In this document: positions 12,944 to 14,513 of the stretch, piece by piece | Position numbering within the stretch: position 1 is the first letter of the stretch | Layout: every line of letters starts with the position of its first letter | From: JALSIF01 sp026981635 [NCBI: bacterium] | GTDB lineage: Bacteria > 4484-113 > JALSIF01 | Direction: 5' to 3' | NCBI GenBank assembly: GCA_026981635.1 | Contig: JALSIF010000205.1 | Location: forward strand, 1-14,513 | Length of the DNA stretch: 14,513 nucleotides | The notes under the pieces: generated by a model | The model's input: only the letters and a program-made list of their open reading frames with translations | Databases searched by the model: none | What the model was told of the DNA's origin: nothing | Program-made: the position numbers and the translations under genes

Positions 12944-14513
12944 ATCTCCCTCACCATAGACAATGCCTGGTACCCGGTCCACCGGTTCGCGGTAGCCCCA
13001 CTCATCGGTGAAGAAGCCCCGCGCCGCAACCTCCAGCTGACCATCCATCTCTCGCCAGAAGGTGAAGTCGGGATGGCCGTCCCAGCGCACCAGGCTAAGG
13101 GGGTCAAGCTGGAGCATCTCCCAGTAGATGGGGTCGGTAACCCCGATCACCAGGTGGCGGCTGGGCTGGTAGGGACCCTGCGGAATCAGCAGCAGATAGG
13201 CGGCCAGCTTTCCCCGCCTGAGGGCCCGGTCTGGTGGGACGGCGGGCGGATCCCCCTCCCTGAACTCAACTATCCCGCCGGAAAAGTCATCTCCGGGCAG
13301 TTCGCCCCTCAGCTTGAACTGGGCGTGGGTGAGGCGGTTTAGGCGGGCGACGAACCGACCGGCAAACTCCCTTCCTGGGGAAGAAAGCCCCCGAGCCACA
13401 AAGACCAGCGGGGAAAGCTCAAAGACGGCCCCGGCCGGGCCGAAGGTGCCCTCCCTCCCGGGGAGTGGGAACTCAACCTTCTCTATCTCTTCCCACCGCC
13501 CCGGCGCCGAGACGGGGCGGGATGGCTCCTGGGGGGAGTGGAGACGAACAAAGTCCTCCCGAGCGAAGATGGCCGGCTGAGGGAAGGGGCGGGGGCCGAT
13601 GGTCTGGCCGTCAATCTCCACTGCGATCGCTCCCCGCTTGGTGAGCAGGGGGCCGTCAATGGAGAGGGCGCCCACGTTGCTGGTCTGGATGCGCAGGCGA
13701 GTCCCCTCCAAGGTGAGCTTGGCCCAGAGGAAGAAGTCGCTCTCCTGGGGAGCAAGCAGTGTGAACCCATAGGCGGAGACGGGAAGGCCATAGGAGCGAA
13801 GCACCACCCGCTTGGGTGGCATCAGCCGGGGCGGGGCCTCAGAAAGGAAGGAGAAGATCTTGTCAAGCAGTTTAGGCAGGAAGTCGGCATGGCCTCCCCC
13901 CTCAACCACGATCAGGGTGGCATTGGCGCCCGACTCCCTCAGTACCTGATAGGCCTCCTCCGCCTGCTCCAGGGGAACCAGCGGGTCCCTGTCGCCGTGG
14001 AGGATGAGGATGGTGAGGTTGGAGAGGCTGCCCAGAAAGCTTGCCGGATTGCTGATGAAGGAGAGGCGTCGGGCGACCGGATCGTCCCAGCCGGGATCAA
14101 ACAGGATGGGAGCGGATATCACCACCAGGGCGGAGAAGAGGTCGGGGTTATGCTCGGCAAAGAGGTAGAGGGCCTCGCCCCCGCTGGATACCCCCAATCC
14201 CATTACCCGGGTCTGGTCAATGGGTAGAAGCCTCAGCAAGCGGTCAACGAGCTGCCTCACATCGCGGGAGGCAAAGCGGCGGTAGTTGGCCAGGCCGCGT
14301 CCGCTGGTACCCAGGCAGTAAAAGCCGCCTTGGCGGCAGCGGGCGATAAACTCCTCGCTCCTAAGCAGGCTCCACTCGTTGTCACCTAGGGGATGGAAGG
14401 TGACCAAGAGTGGGCGGCGGGGCATCTCCTCCATCGGCTCTGCGGGCGGGGTGTAGAGGACGTAGGGGACGAAGGCCCCGTCAAAGCTGGAGATGGTTGC
14501 TCCCCATAGCACC
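12941..14513 (-). CDS. Alpha/beta hydrolase, prolyl-oligopeptidase (S9)-like, with C-terminal extension (5' end possibly beyond window)
   Basis: The frame is open to the right window edge, where GTG 14512 could be the start (523 residues) but more N-terminal sequence is likely: the visible protein opens directly in the first hydrolase strand (SFDGAFVPYVLYTPP). The catalytic domain (about 1-225 of the visible part) has a serine-nucleophile elbow GVSSG (Ser109), acid HGDRDPLVP (Asp176) and His208 in GGGHADF, so the triad is complete. The usual HG motif after the first core strand reads HPLGDNEWS. Residues 227-523 form an additional region whose first part (LTLEGTRLRIQTSNVGALSIDG followed by IAVEIDGQTIG) resembles the beta-rich appendage of secreted S9-like esterases/peptidases. 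The substrate is unknown; esterase or peptidase are both possible. Export cannot be judged because the N-terminus is missing. Confidence 0.85.
   Translation of the reverse strand, partial: VLWGATISSFDGAFVPYVLYTPPAEPMEEMPRRPLLVTFHPLGDNEWSLLRSEEFIARCRQGGFYCLGTSGRGLANYRRFASRDVRQLVDRLLRLLPIDQTRVMGLGVSSGGEALYLFAEHNPDLFSALVVISAPILFDPGWDDPVARRLSFISNPASFLGSLSNLTILILHGDRDPLVPLEQAEEAYQVLRESGANATLIVVEGGGHADFLPKLLDKIFSFLSEAPPRLMPPKRVVLRSYGLPVSAYGFTLLAPQESDFFLWAKLTLEGTRLRIQTSNVGALSIDGPLLTKRGAIAVEIDGQTIGPRPFPQPAIFAREDFVRLHSPQEPSRPVSAPGRWEEIEKVEFPLPGREGTFGPAGAVFELSPLVFVARGLSSPGREFAGRFVARLNRLTHAQFKLRGELPGDDFSGGIVEFREGDPPAVPPDRALRRGKLAAYLLLIPQGPYQPSRHLVIGVTDPIYWEMLQLDPLSLVRWDGHPDFTFWREMDGQLEVAARGFFTDEWGYREPVDRVPGIVYGEGD

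Noticed and set aside
13538-14227. 229-residue plus-strand open frame opposite the hydrolase
   Set aside because: It is antisense to a frame with a full catalytic triad; the composition is Gly/Glu-rich with no recognisable motif and no ribosome site.
1-14513. tRNA, rRNA, CRISPR, insertion sequence, phage or toxin-antitoxin features
   Set aside because: No repeat arrays, transposase or integrase motifs, or tRNA-like cloverleaf sequences were found; all gaps are under about 80 bases.

Overview
This 14.5-kb window is GC-rich, gene-dense bacterial chromosome with no phage, transposon, CRISPR or RNA gene that I can see. I support fourteen protein genes, two of them cut by the window edges. No gap between genes exceeds about 80 bases. 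TatA/TatC, three lipobox or signal-peptide proteins and several single-pass membrane proteins indicate a bacterium with a substantial envelope and export programme. Frequent AGG arginine codons and charged, Lys/Glu/Arg-rich proteins would fit a thermophile. At least two, perhaps three, genes begin 6-7 bases after a -10-like hexamer, which suggests leaderless transcripts as known in Deinococcus-Thermus, Actinobacteria and some other lineages. I cannot name the phylum from sequence alone.

Layout. Positions 1-1037 (-) hold the 5' part of a predicted lipoprotein. A 79-bp divergent gap separates it from a tight five-gene plus-strand cluster at 1117-7382: a thioredoxin/peroxiredoxin-like protein, a 758-residue lipoprotein with a YcdB/PepSY-like C-terminus, a membrane family-2 glycosyltransferase, an unrecognised exported single-pass protein, and a membrane-anchored formylglycine-generating-enzyme-fold protein without the family's catalytic cysteines. 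Junctions in this cluster are -1, +3, +7 and -4 bases, so it is very probably one operon devoted to the envelope. A 14-bp palindrome and a perfect TATAAT box follow, and then thpR (RNA 2',3'-cyclic phosphodiesterase) at 7438-8106.

Convergent to thpR is a three-gene minus-strand group at 10854-8136: a membrane protein with a PH-like cytoplasmic domain, an exported trypsin-like serine protease with an intact triad, and an unrecognised soluble 286-residue protein whose leader contains a 13-bp tandem repeat. Divergent from this group is a plus-strand group at 10927-12940: a coiled-coil protein of unknown function, a TatA/B-family protein and TatC. The last gene (12941 to the right edge, -) is a large alpha/beta hydrolase of the prolyl-oligopeptidase type. 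Its stop codon directly abuts that of tatC.

The genes share an envelope, export and quality-control theme: Tat translocation, an exported protease, lipoproteins, a redox protein and a glycosyltransferase. No exported protein in the window shows a clear twin-arginine motif, so the Tat genes are not obviously serving their neighbours. The least-explained parts are the five-gene envelope cluster, the protease/PH-protein pair, and the two orphan soluble proteins.
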